DNA of 64,000 nt, taken from positions 417,884 through 481,883 of the forward strand of contig NZ_JAFIQU010000003.1 of assembly GCF_017355985.1 (NCBI RefSeq). Reading direction: 5' to 3'. Each line of letters opens with the position of its first letter. The first letter of the stretch is position 1. This document shows, piece by piece, positions 35,961 through 44,392 of this stretch. The notes under the pieces are model-generated. The model was not told where the DNA came from and searched no databases. It worked only from the letters and a program-made list of their open reading frames with translations. The stretch is from Arenibaculum pallidiluteum. Its GTDB lineage: Bacteria > Pseudomonadota > Alphaproteobacteria > Azospirillales > Azospirillaceae. Position numbers and translations under genes: made by a program.

Positions 35961-37430
35961 ATGACTGCGCCCACGCGGGCGGACCACGTCGTGATCTGCG
36001 TCTTCGACGGGTTGAGGCCCGACATGCTGACTCCGGAGCTCACGCCCAACCTCTCGCGCTTCGCACGGCAGGGCAGGTGGTTCCGGGAGGCGCGGTCGGT
36101 CTTTCCGTCCATGACGCGGGTCGCCACGACCTCCATCGCGACCGGCGCGCCGCCGGCCGTCCATGGTATCGTCGGCAACGCGTTCCTGTTCCCCCAGGCA
36201 GCCGTCGGTCACGTGCTGGATACCAGCCGCGCCGCCGACATCGCCCTTGCCGAATCCGCGACCGGCGGCCGCTTCGTGACGGCAGAGACCTTCGGCGACC
36301 GCCTTGCTGCCGAGGGCCGCCGTCTTGCGGTGGTGCATACGGGATCGGCGGGCTCGGCCCATCTCATCAATCCCAGGGCGCGCGCCAACGGTCACTGGAC
36401 CTTCTCGATCCTCGGCCGCGACCACACGCCGACGCCGGAGGCGGTCGAGGAGGTGACGGCGCGGTTCGGCCCGCCGCCGGCGCGCGCGCTGCCGCGCTTC
36501 GACGAGATCACATACGCGACCGAGGTCTTCGTCGGGCACGTCCTCGGCACGATGCGCCCTGACGCGGCGCTGATCTGGTTCAACGAGCCCGACACTTCCT
36601 ACCACTACAAGTTCCTGGGCGCGCCCGAGACCCTGGCCGTGCTGGGGCACGTCGATGCGGCGTTCGGCCGTATCCTGGACTGGATCGACAGCCGTCCCGA
36701 CGCCGAGCGCTGGGCGGTGATCGCCGCCTCGGACCACGGGCAGATCTCCAGCCGCGGCGAGGTCCCGATCGTCGAGCGCCTGCGCGAGGCCGGGCACCCG
36801 GCCTTTGCCGCCAGCGCGCGCACGCTGGCCGGCGCGGCGATCTCGGTGACCGGCGGGAACATGGGCGAGATCCGCGTACTCGACGGCGATGCGGGCCGGC
36901 GCGACCGGATCGCCGCCTGGCTCGCCGAGCAGTCCTTCACGGGCATGATCTTCTCGCCGGCACGGAACGAGGTTGAAGGTCAGGCACCCGGCAGCTTCGC
37001 GCTGTCGCTGGTCGGGCTGGACCACGCCCGGCAGCCCGACCTCGTCTACGTCCTGCGTTCGTCCGAGGAGCCGGACCCGTTCGGGCTGCCGGGCCTGGGC
37101 CTTATCACCGGGGGCGTTCCCGTCGGGGGCGGCATGCATGGCGGCCTGAACCGGCTCGAGCTGAACACCGTGCTGATCTGCCGTGCCGGCGACCTGACGG
37201 ACGGGCGTGTCAGCAGCGCGCCCGCGGGCATCATCGACATCGCGCCGACGGTGCTGGATCTGCTCGGCGTCCCGCCGGCCGCAAGCATGCGGGGCAGGAG
37301 CCTCGTGCGCGGCCATGGAGCCGGCCGGGTCACGACCTTCGAGACCGGGACCGCCGCGTTCCGCCAGAAGCTGGTTCGCGCCGAGATTGGCTCCCTCTCC
37401 GTCACCCTGCAGGGCGGCGCCGTCGCCTGA
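35961..37430 (+). CDS. Nucleotide pyrophosphatase/phosphodiesterase-family enzyme
   Basis: The 489-aa protein belongs to the type I phosphodiesterase branch of the alkaline-phosphatase superfamily. Metal and catalytic motifs are visible: Asp16 in CVFDGLRPD, the likely Thr52 nucleophile in FPSMTRVATTSIATG, VHGIVGN, EPDTSYHYKF, SDHGQ and GGGMHGGLNRLE. Such enzymes cleave phosphodiesters, nucleotides or phosphonoacetate-like compounds. There is no signal peptide, so it should be cytoplasmic. ATG 35961 follows AGGGGATTGCC. It closes the operon that begins with another enzyme of the same superfamily, which suggests that the imported solute is a phosphoester degraded in steps. Confidence 0.87.
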   Translation: MTAPTRADHVVICVFDGLRPDMLTPELTPNLSRFARQGRWFREARSVFPSMTRVATTSIATGAPPAVHGIVGNAFLFPQAAVGHVLDTSRAADIALAESATGGRFVTAETFGDRLAAEGRRLAVVHTGSAGSAHLINPRARANGHWTFSILGRDHTPTPEAVEEVTARFGPPPARALPRFDEITYATEVFVGHVLGTMRPDAALIWFNEPDTSYHYKFLGAPETLAVLGHVDAAFGRILDWIDSRPDAERWAVIAASDHGQISSRGEVPIVERLREAGHPAFAASARTLAGAAISVTGGNMGEIRVLDGDAGRRDRIAAWLAEQSFTGMIFSPARNEVEGQAPGSFALSLVGLDHARQPDLVYVLRSSEEPDPFGLPGLGLITGGVPVGGGMHGGLNRLELNTVLICRAGDLTDGRVSSAPAGIIDIAPTVLDLLGVPPAASMRGRSLVRGHGAGRVTTFETGTAAFRQKLVRAEIGSLSVTLQGGAVA

Positions 37431-37434
37431 ATGC

Positions 37435-37475
37435 AGCCAGCCCCGCTGGGGCGGAAGCCAGCCCCGAAGGGGAAG
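37435..37475 (+). repeat. Tandem mini-hairpins sharing an 11-nt direct repeat
   Basis: AGCCAGCCCCG occurs at 37435-37445 and again at 37456-37466. Each copy runs into a small hairpin (CCCC-GCT-GGGG and CCCC-GAA-GGGG). They lie just beyond the phosphodiesterase stop and may end or attenuate the operon transcript before the aldo/keto reductase gene. Confidence 0.45.
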
Positions 37476-37548
37476 GTGGTCCCGATTTATCTTTGCGACC
37501 GCACGCCTTTGGTGCCCAGTATTCGCGGCGCGAACCAGGAGGAGCCGC

Positions 37549-38529
37549 ATGGAATACGTGAAGCTCGGCCGCACCGGCCTCGATGTGTCGCGGATCTGCC
37601 TCGGCTGCATGAGCTACGGGGATCCCGGCCGCGGCAACCATGCCTGGACGCTGCCGGAGGAGGAGAGCAGGCCCTTCATCCGCAAGGCCCTGGAGCTCGG
37701 CATCAACTTCTTCGACACCGCCAACGTCTATTCTGCGGGGACGAGCGAGGAGATCGTCGGGCGGGCGCTTCGCGACTTCGCGAACCGTGACGAGATCGTC
37801 ATTGCCACCAAGGTGCACGGCCGGATGCGCCCGGGCCCCAATGGCGCCGGCCTGTCGCGCAAGGCGATCCTGGGCGAGATCGACGCCAGCCTGCGCCGCC
37901 TCGGGACGGACTACGTGGACCTCTACCAGATCCACCGCTTCGATCCGGAGACGCCCATCGCGGAGACGCTGGAGGCGCTGAACGACGTCGTGCGCGCCGG
38001 CAAGGCCCGCTACACCGGTGCGTCGTCCATGTATTCCTGGCAGTTCGCCAAGGCCCTGGCGATCTCGGAGCGGAACGGCTGGGCGCGCTTCGCGACCATG
38101 CAGAACCACCTGAACCTCCTCTACCGCGAGGAGGAGCGCGAGATGCTGCCGCTATGCCGGGAAGAGGGAATCGGCGTCATTCCATGGAGCCCTCTGGCCC
38201 GCGGCCGGCTCACGCGCGACTGGGCCGAGACCAGCGCCCGGTCGGAGACGGACCAGTACATGAGGACGCTCTACGCCGCCACGGAGGAGGCGGACCGCCA
38301 GGTCGTCGAGGCGGTGGCGGCAATTGCGGCGGCGCGCGGGGTTCCGCGGGCCCAGGTGGCGATGGCTTGGTTGCTGCAGAAGCCGGGGGTGACGGCCCCG
38401 ATCGTCGGCGCCACGAAGCTGCATCACCTGGATGATGCCGTCGCAGCTCTGGGCGTCCGCTTGACGGCGGAAGAGATCGCCGCGCTGGAGGCGCCCTACG
38501 TGCCGCACGCCGTCGCGGGCTTCGCCTGA
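37549..38529 (+). CDS. Aldo/keto reductase
   Basis: The 326-aa oxidoreductase has the tetrad Asp56, Tyr61, Lys88 and His129 (FFDTANVYS, ATKVHG, YQIHRFD). The C-terminal NADPH-binding pattern is PIVGATKLHHLDDAVAAL. It reduces aldehydes or ketones with NADPH; the substrate is unknown. AGGAGGAGCCGC precedes ATG 37549. A 118-bp gap with small hairpins separates it from the hydrolase/ABC operon, so it may be an independent gene or a poorly expressed last member. Confidence 0.92.
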   Translation: MEYVKLGRTGLDVSRICLGCMSYGDPGRGNHAWTLPEEESRPFIRKALELGINFFDTANVYSAGTSEEIVGRALRDFANRDEIVIATKVHGRMRPGPNGAGLSRKAILGEIDASLRRLGTDYVDLYQIHRFDPETPIAETLEALNDVVRAGKARYTGASSMYSWQFAKALAISERNGWARFATMQNHLNLLYREEEREMLPLCREEGIGVIPWSPLARGRLTRDWAETSARSETDQYMRTLYAATEEADRQVVEAVAAIAAARGVPRAQVAMAWLLQKPGVTAPIVGATKLHHLDDAVAALGVRLTAEEIAALEAPYVPHAVAGFA

Positions 38530-38540
38530 ATCACTCGGGG

Positions 38541-38579
38541 CGGAAGGGCCCGGGCGCGATCCCGAGGCGGGCCCTTCCG
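38541..38579. terminator. Bidirectional terminator
   Basis: A perfect 12-bp stem (38541-38552 with 38568-38579) lies midway between the convergent aldo/keto reductase and HTH genes. The arm begins CGGAAGGG, so short A/T stretches sit at both ends. Confidence 0.6.
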
Positions 38580-38586
38580 GGCCTCG

Positions 38587-39075
38587 TCAGCGGCGGACCT
38601 GACGCAGGCGGACGTCCTCGAACCGTCCGCGGCCGCGGGTGAAGATCGCGTTCATTTCGGACTCGGTGACGAGCCAGCCCTTGGGTCGACCGGGCAGCGT
38701 CGCGAGATCGTCGCCATCCTCGTCCTCGTCGTAACCCACCAGCGCCGCGTCGGCGGCCGCGGTGGCACGACGCGAGCGGGGCTTCTCGGCGGCCGCGGGG
38801 GACTTGCGGGCCGCGCGCTCCGGCGCCGGCTCGCGGGATGGCTGGGCCGGGGCGGGGGAAATGCTGCAGGCCGGGGCGGTCTCCTTGACCGGTGCCACGG
38901 CCTCGGGATTGGTGGGACGGCGGAAGCCCATGCCCGGGGGAACCAGATTCAGCGCGCGGATACGACTGATCACCTCGGAAGCCCGAAGGCCGAGGTTACG
39001 CGAGATCGCCGTGGTGCTCTCCCCGGTGGTGTACATCCGGGTGATTTCGGCATCGAGGGTCTGGGCGTCGTGCAT
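38587..39075 (-). CDS. Small protein with N-terminal helix-turn-helix
   Basis: I do not recognise a named family. The 162-aa product begins MHDAQTLDAEITRMYTTGES and continues TTAISRNLGLRASEVISRIR, a helix-turn-helix of about 45 residues reminiscent of GcrA or resolvase-type motifs. A long Ala/Pro/Arg/Glu-rich disordered middle (about 50-115) follows, then an acidic patch (YDEDEDGDD) and a short conserved-looking end (LPGRPKGWLVTESEMNAIFT). It may bind DNA as a regulator. ATG 39075 has AAGGACGAAG upstream; an earlier in-frame start gives only Arg-rich sequence. A GGTTAAGGTTAACG repeat lies about 90 bp upstream. Confidence 0.65.
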   Translation of the reverse strand: MHDAQTLDAEITRMYTTGESTTAISRNLGLRASEVISRIRALNLVPPGMGFRRPTNPEAVAPVKETAPACSISPAPAQPSREPAPERAARKSPAAAEKPRSRRATAAADAALVGYDEDEDGDDLATLPGRPKGWLVTESEMNAIFTRGRGRFEDVRLRQVRR

Positions 39076-39251
39076 GACTTCGTCCTTACCGCGTAGGGGG
39101 TCGGGCGGATCCCGTCTCGGCGGAACCCGATGGCCGCCTCGGCGACCGCGCACTCCGTTTATGACCCGGTTAAGGTTAACGTTCGGCTAATCGGAACCAG
39201 GACCGAGAGCCCTGCATGCAGGGAAAAAGGGGTGCCGCCGTCCCTTTGCGC

Positions 39252-41795
39252 TCAGCCGGCGGCCTTGGCGCCGGGCGTTGGGGGCCTGCGGGAGGCGAGC
39301 GCCGCCTCGCCGGCCGCGTGGTCGGCCGTGTTGCGGGCCCGAACCGCGGCCTCGAAGCGGGCCCGCAGCGCCGGATTGACGCGAAGGAAGCGGCGCAGGT
39401 CCGCGGCCCGCAGAACGAGGAGCCGGCAATAGCCGAGCGCCCGCACGTCCGCGCTGCGCGGCTTTCCGCTCATCAGGGCCATCTCGCCGAAGAAGTCGCC
39501 ACGGCCCAGCCGCACGGCGCGGCCGGGGAGCAGCACCTCGACCGCGCCGGAGGAGATGAAGTAGGCGCTGTCGCCCCTGTCGCCCTTGCGGATGATCGTC
39601 TCGCCGGGCACGGCGAAGCGCGCGACGAAGAGCCGGCCGACATTGTCGAGGTCCGCGTCGTCCAGGCCGTCGAACATCTCGAAGCGGCGGACGAGGTCGG
39701 GGGTGTCGAGCCCCAGGTCGAGACTGGGGCGGGCCGCTTCGCGGTCCTCGGCGGCCTGGAGCTCGCGCAGCAGGTCGCCGTGAAGCTCCGGTCCGATCAG
39801 GTGCTCGTCGCGCAGCGTGTCGTACTCGTACCGCTCCAGCCGCATTCCGGTCTGATTGAGGATGCGGTGCTCCAGCGCATCCGCATACTCGGGATACTGG
39901 AGGCGCAGGGCGTCGAGCGCCTTGCCGGTGGCGTCGATGCGCCCCCGGACGACTTCGGCCAGCAGGTCCGCGACGCGGCGTCCCAGCAGCGGCGCGAGCT
40001 TGCGGTCCGTGAAGGTGCCGAGCTGGCGCAGCACCATGCGCGACACCATCAGCGTCTCGAAACGGTCGGCGAGCCGACCGATCAACGGCCGGTCGATGCG
40101 GAAGCGCCGGTGCAGCAGGTGCGCTGCGCGGAAGTCCGGTCCGAACGCGACCATGCGCCGTGCCGCGCGCAGGTATCCGAGGCGGCCGCCGCTGCGCGCT
40201 GCCTCGACGATGCGGCCGACCATCAGAAGGAGGCGCTCGGCGATGTGGGGCGATACGGTTCCCTGACGCCGGTGATCGAGGACGAGCTCACGCTCACGGT
40301 TCGCCAGCGCGACGAGGCCGATGGCGACACGGTCGCGGTCGGTGATCGCATCGTCCATGTCCGCCCGGCGGGACGCTTCCGCCATGCGGGCCTCGTAGGG
40401 CCCCGTGGCGTCGCGAAGGACCTTGGGGCCGATCTCGTGCTCGCGCGCGGCCTCGCGCAGTGCATCCCTGACATTGCCCAGGGACAGCGCCAAAACTTGC
40501 TGGCGCAGCGCCGCGTCGACCGGAGATAGCCGGTCGAGCCCGAGCAGGCGGATCAGCGGGCGCAGCGTCAGCCCGTTCACGAAAAGCGTGGACAGGACGT
40601 AGCCGGTTGCCACGACCGCGACGAACTGCTTGATGCCCGCTTCGATCCCGCGGTTCTCGGTGACCGCCAGCGCCAGGGCCAGCGTCAGGGCGCCGCGCAG
40701 CCCGCCCCACAGGATGACCAGCTTGTAGGCAGCGTTGACGGGTTCGGCCAGCCGGACCCAGCTCAGCATCGGCAGGAGCCCGAAGAGAACCGTCGCGCGC
40801 GCGGCCAGCGTGGCGGCGACCAGCGCCAGAAGCGGCAACACGTCCGAGCGCTCGACATCCATCAGGATGCGCGGGACCAGGATTGCCGCAAGCAGGAAGA
40901 CGAGCGAACCCGCCCAGAACGCGATCTGCTCCCACATCTCCTCGAGGAAGCGCCAGTTGTCCGGCGAGATGCGGGTACGGCCCAGAGCGGCCATCACCAG
41001 GCCGGCGGCGACCGCGGCGACCACCCCCGAGACTTCGAGATACTGTTCGCCGAATATGAAGACGACGTAGGGCAGGGCGACGGTCAAGGTGATCTGGGCG
41101 GTCCGCAGGTCGCGCATCAGCGGCATCGCGGCAAGCACGAGGCGGCCGGCGATGATTCCGGTCGCCATGCCGCCGACGAAGGCGTGCAGGAACGACGCGA
41201 TCCCCGCCGCGAGGTCGGGCGGGCGGCCGGAGACGAGGAGCCCGAGGAGGATCCCGAAGATCGCGATCGCAGCCGCGTCGTTCAGCAGGCTCTCGCCTTC
41301 CACGAGGCGTGTGAGGCGCTCCGGCGCGCCGAGGTCACGGAAGATCGCGACGACCGCGCTGGGATCGGTGGTCGCGACGATGGAGCCAAGCAGCAGGCAG
41401 GCGACCAGCGGCAGACCGGTCAGCGGCGCCAGCGCGAACCCGACGAAGGCCGTGGTGATGACCACGGCCACCACGGCGAGCAGGAGGATGGGAGCCGCGT
41501 CCTCCGCCATGCGGCGCACGTCGAGCCCCATGGCGGCCTGGAAGAGCAGCGGCGGCAGGAAGACATAGATGAAGACGCCCGAGTTGATGGGCAGGCCGAG
41601 GACCAGCTCGGCGATGTCGTTGAAGGCGTCCGTCAGGTTGCTGTGCAGCAGGAAGCCAAGCACCAGCGCCACGCAGACGCCGACGAATGCGAGCAGGATG
41701 CTATGGGGCAGGCGGAGGCGCAGGGCGACGGGCTGGATGAGCCCGACGAGGCACAGAAGCACCGCCAGCGCCAGGAGGATCGAGGGAAGGTTCAT
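39252..41795 (-). CDS. CPA1 Na+/H+ antiporter fused to a cyclic-nucleotide-binding domain
   Basis: This large 847-aa protein has about twelve N-terminal membrane helices with NhaP/CPA1 marks: FLPPLLFQAAMGLD, IVATTDPSAVVAIFRDLG and EGESLLNDAAAI, where the Asp residues exchange ions. A cytoplasmic linker of about 300 residues follows. The end (about 715-830) is a cNMP-binding fold with GETIIRKGDRGDSAYFIS and FFGEMALMSGKPRSADV, the phosphate-binding cassette with its Arg. The layout is like plant SOS1. It probably exports Na+ or K+ under control of a nucleotide. ATG 41795 was chosen because the first helix starts there; its ribosome binding site is poor. Confidence 0.92.
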   Translation of the reverse strand: MNLPSILLALAVLLCLVGLIQPVALRLRLPHSILLAFVGVCVALVLGFLLHSNLTDAFNDIAELVLGLPINSGVFIYVFLPPLLFQAAMGLDVRRMAEDAAPILLLAVVAVVITTAFVGFALAPLTGLPLVACLLLGSIVATTDPSAVVAIFRDLGAPERLTRLVEGESLLNDAAAIAIFGILLGLLVSGRPPDLAAGIASFLHAFVGGMATGIIAGRLVLAAMPLMRDLRTAQITLTVALPYVVFIFGEQYLEVSGVVAAVAAGLVMAALGRTRISPDNWRFLEEMWEQIAFWAGSLVFLLAAILVPRILMDVERSDVLPLLALVAATLAARATVLFGLLPMLSWVRLAEPVNAAYKLVILWGGLRGALTLALALAVTENRGIEAGIKQFVAVVATGYVLSTLFVNGLTLRPLIRLLGLDRLSPVDAALRQQVLALSLGNVRDALREAAREHEIGPKVLRDATGPYEARMAEASRRADMDDAITDRDRVAIGLVALANRERELVLDHRRQGTVSPHIAERLLLMVGRIVEAARSGGRLGYLRAARRMVAFGPDFRAAHLLHRRFRIDRPLIGRLADRFETLMVSRMVLRQLGTFTDRKLAPLLGRRVADLLAEVVRGRIDATGKALDALRLQYPEYADALEHRILNQTGMRLERYEYDTLRDEHLIGPELHGDLLRELQAAEDREAARPSLDLGLDTPDLVRRFEMFDGLDDADLDNVGRLFVARFAVPGETIIRKGDRGDSAYFISSGAVEVLLPGRAVRLGRGDFFGEMALMSGKPRSADVRALGYCRLLVLRAADLRRFLRVNPALRARFEAAVRARNTADHAAGEAALASRRPPTPGAKAAG

Positions 41796-41962
41796 GGAGT
41801 TCCGGAGGAGCGGCCGGGGCTGGTCGGCCGGACGCTGCACCATGTCGCCCCACCGCGTGGGGGTCAATGCCGGGACATGTCATTCCTGGCCCGGTATGAC
41901 CTGGACGATGCCCTGGACCTTGGCGCCCGCAGCGGCCATACTCATCGCAGTGCCAACCAACT

Positions 41963-41977
41963 GAAAGGAGGTGATCC
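41963..41977 (+). promoter_or_regulatory. Extended, near-maximal Shine-Dalgarno sequence
   Basis: GAAAGGAGGTGATCC is 15 nt complementary to the 3' end of 16S rRNA as known for proteobacteria. GGAGG is spaced 7 nt from ATG 41979. No other start in this window has such an extended match. Confidence 0.75.
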
Positions 41978-41978
41978 G

Positions 41979-42152
41979 ATGTCTCATGGAGCCAGGCCGG
42001 TTGCCATCGTCGTCGGTCTCGCCGCTCTTCTGAGCGCCGGGGTTGCCAGCGCCTGTCCGGGTCACGCGACCCATTCGGCAAGCGCCACGACGAACGAATC
42101 CGTCGCGTCACCTCAGCCGGGCACGACCAATCCGAGCGGGGCGCGCGGCTGA
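41979..42152 (+). CDS. Small secreted peptide (57 aa)
   Basis: The product begins MSHGARPVAIVVGLAALLSA, a signal peptide likely cleaved after ASA near residue 25. The mature part is only about 32 residues, rich in Ser, Thr, Ala, Pro and Gly, with one Cys (the C of ACPGHATHS). No family is recognised. The exceptional Shine-Dalgarno before it and the canonical terminator 22 bp after it show that it is a real, highly translated single-gene unit. The mature peptide has a His-x-x-His spacing (GHATH) that could bind metal, but this is speculative. Confidence 0.75.
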   Translation: MSHGARPVAIVVGLAALLSAGVASACPGHATHSASATTNESVASPQPGTTNPSGARG

Positions 42153-42173
42153 TCTCCGGCCGCACCATGCGCG

Positions 42174-42203
42174 AAAGGGCCGCCCGGCAGGGCGGCCCTT
42201 TTT
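42174..42203 (+). terminator. Canonical Rho-independent terminator
   Basis: A 12-bp GC stem (42174-42185 with 42190-42201), loop GGCA, runs into TTTTT. It ends the small secreted peptide transcript. Confidence 0.9.
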
Positions 42204-42297
42204 GCTTTCGGAGGTCCTGGAGAGAGCTGAGCTTCGCGGTCGACCCGCTTCCGCCATCGTGCCACGGTCCGCGCCGGCTCGCTCGCCGGCGAGCGAA

Positions 42298-44289
42298 CTA
42301 GACGTCGATGTCCTCGTCGCGCACGAAGCGAGCGCGCTCCTGGATGAACTGGAACCGCAGCTCTGGCCGACGTCCCATCAGACTCTCGACAAGCGACAGC
42401 GTTTCCTTGTGTTCGGGCTCCTGCACGGGATCGTGCGGGTCCGGGACCACCACGCGCAGCAGGGTTCGGTTGCCGGGATCCATGGTGGTCTCCTTGAGCT
42501 GCGCCGGCTGCATCTCGCCCAGGCCCTTGAAGCGGCTGATCTCAGGCTTCTTGCCCTTGAACATGGTCGCCATCAGCTCGTCCTTGTGCCGGTCGTCTCT
42601 GGCGTAGACCGACTTTCCGCCATGGCTCAGGCGGTACAGGGGCGGCAGCGCCAGGTAGAGATGGCCGTTCTGGATCAGGCCCGGCATCTCCCGGTAGAAG
42701 AAGGTCATCAGAAGCGAGGCGATGTGGGCGCCGTCCACGTCCGCGTCCGTCATGATGATCACGCGCTCGTAGCGCAGCCTGTCCACCGAGAACTCCTTGC
42801 CGATGCCGCAGCCAAGCGCCTGCGACAGGTCGGAGAGCTCCTGGTTGGCACGCATCTTCTCGTTGGTGGCGCTGGCGACGTTCAGGATCTTGCCGCGCAG
42901 GGGCAGGATGGCCTGGGTCTCCCGGTTCCTGGCCTGCTTGGCGGAGCCACCCGCGCTGTCGCCCTCCACCAGGAAGATCTCGGTTCCCTCGGGCGTGTTG
43001 CGCGCGCAATCGGCGAGCTTTCCGGGCAGCCGGAGCTTGCGCGTCGCAGTCTTGCGCGAGGTCTCCTTGGCCTGGCGGCGGCGCAGCCGCTCCTCGGCCT
43101 TCTCGATGAGCCGGTCGAGCAGGACCTGGCTGGCCTGGGGCTGGCCCGACAGCCAGTGGTCGAAATGGTCCTTCATGGCCTGGTCGACCAGGCGCGCCGC
43201 CTCGGCGGTGGCGAGCTTCTCCTTTGTCTGGCCCTGGAACTGCGGGTCCCTGATGAACACGGAAAGCAGGATCGTGGCGCCGCCGACCACGTCGTCCGCG
43301 GTGACCTGGTCCATGCCCTTGCGCTTGGTCAGCTCCGCGAAGCCCTTGAGGCCCCGCAGCAGGGCCGCGCGCAGGCCCATCTCGTGGCTGCCGCCCTGAG
43401 GCGTCGGGATCGTGTTGCAGTAGGAGTGGACGAAGCCCTCGTCGTCATCGGGCCACCCGATGGCCCACTCGACGCGACCCTGGTCGCCCGGGAACACCGC
43501 CTCGCCGGCGAAGGCGGTCGGCGTGACCGTCTCGCGGTCCTTCAGCGCCGCCGTCAGGTAGTCCTGCAGGCCGCCGGGAAAGCGCAGCGTCTCGCTCTGC
43601 GGCGTCGCGGCTTCCGGGCCCAGCAGTTCGGCCGCGCAGCTCCACCGGATCTCGACGCCCTTGTGGAGGTAGGCCTTGGAGCGCGCCATGCGGTAGAGGC
43701 GCTCGGGACGGAACGTCGCCCCCTCGCCGAAGATGGTGGCATCCGGGTGGAAGCGGACGGTGGTGCCGCGGCGGTTGGGCACCGCGCCCAGCGAGACCAG
43801 TGGGCCCAGCGGCGTGCCGCGGCTGTAGCTCTGCGTCCAGAGCTGGCGGTCGCGCGCCACCTCGACCACGAGTCGGTCCGACAGGGCGTTCACAACGGAC
43901 AGGCCGACGCCGTGCAGACCGCCCGAGGTCGCGTAGTTCTTGCCGGAGAATTTTCCGCCGGAATGGAGCGTGGTCATGATGACCTCGAGCGCCGACTTTC
44001 CGGGGAAGCGCGGATGCTCGTCGATGGGAATGCCGCGCCCATTGTCCCGCACCACGACGCTGCCGTCGGCGGCGAGTTCCAGGTCGATGCGCGTGGCGTG
44101 GCCCTCGACGGCCTCGTCCATCGCGTTGTCCAGGATCTCGGCGACGAGATGGTGCAGCGCCCGTTCGTCGGTGCCCCCGATATACATGCCGGGCCGGCGC
44201 CGGACGGGCTCCAGACCCTCGAGGACCTCGATGTCTCCGGCGGTATAGCTTTCGCGCTCGCGGGCGGTGTTCTGGAACAGGTCGCTCAT
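42298..44289 (-). CDS. parE: DNA topoisomerase IV subunit B
   Basis: The 663-aa protein is the ATPase subunit that, with ParC, separates linked daughter chromosomes. ATP-site motifs are EILDNAMDEAVEGHA, DNGRGIPIDE and GLHGVGLSVVNALS. The TOPRIM part has EGDSAGGSAKQARNRETQAI and IIMTDADVDGAHI. The opening YTAGDIEVLEGLEPVRRRPG and the ending Asp-Ile-Asp-Val are typical of alphaproteobacterial ParE rather than GyrB, which is longer. ATG 44289 (MSDLFQ) was preferred over earlier in-frame starts that encode Pro-rich sequence. Confidence 0.94.
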   Translation of the reverse strand: MSDLFQNTARERESYTAGDIEVLEGLEPVRRRPGMYIGGTDERALHHLVAEILDNAMDEAVEGHATRIDLELAADGSVVVRDNGRGIPIDEHPRFPGKSALEVIMTTLHSGGKFSGKNYATSGGLHGVGLSVVNALSDRLVVEVARDRQLWTQSYSRGTPLGPLVSLGAVPNRRGTTVRFHPDATIFGEGATFRPERLYRMARSKAYLHKGVEIRWSCAAELLGPEAATPQSETLRFPGGLQDYLTAALKDRETVTPTAFAGEAVFPGDQGRVEWAIGWPDDDEGFVHSYCNTIPTPQGGSHEMGLRAALLRGLKGFAELTKRKGMDQVTADDVVGGATILLSVFIRDPQFQGQTKEKLATAEAARLVDQAMKDHFDHWLSGQPQASQVLLDRLIEKAEERLRRRQAKETSRKTATRKLRLPGKLADCARNTPEGTEIFLVEGDSAGGSAKQARNRETQAILPLRGKILNVASATNEKMRANQELSDLSQALGCGIGKEFSVDRLRYERVIIMTDADVDGAHIASLLMTFFYREMPGLIQNGHLYLALPPLYRLSHGGKSVYARDDRHKDELMATMFKGKKPEISRFKGLGEMQPAQLKETTMDPGNRTLLRVVVPDPHDPVQEPEHKETLSLVESLMGRRPELRFQFIQERARFVRDEDIDV

Positions 44290-44392
44290 GGCCGTATCGG
44301 TGGTATTCAGTCGAGGCGGTGGCAAGGCATCGGGCGAAGGGCTGTGTCCCGGCGCCATATGCATCCCCAAAATATAGTATCGGAGACCCTTT

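Noticed and set aside
41955-41985. Possible remnant of a 16S rRNA 3' end on the minus strand
   Set aside because: Only the 15-nt anti-Shine-Dalgarno part matches; the adjoining 16S bases are absent. The distance to ATG 41979 fits a ribosome binding site.
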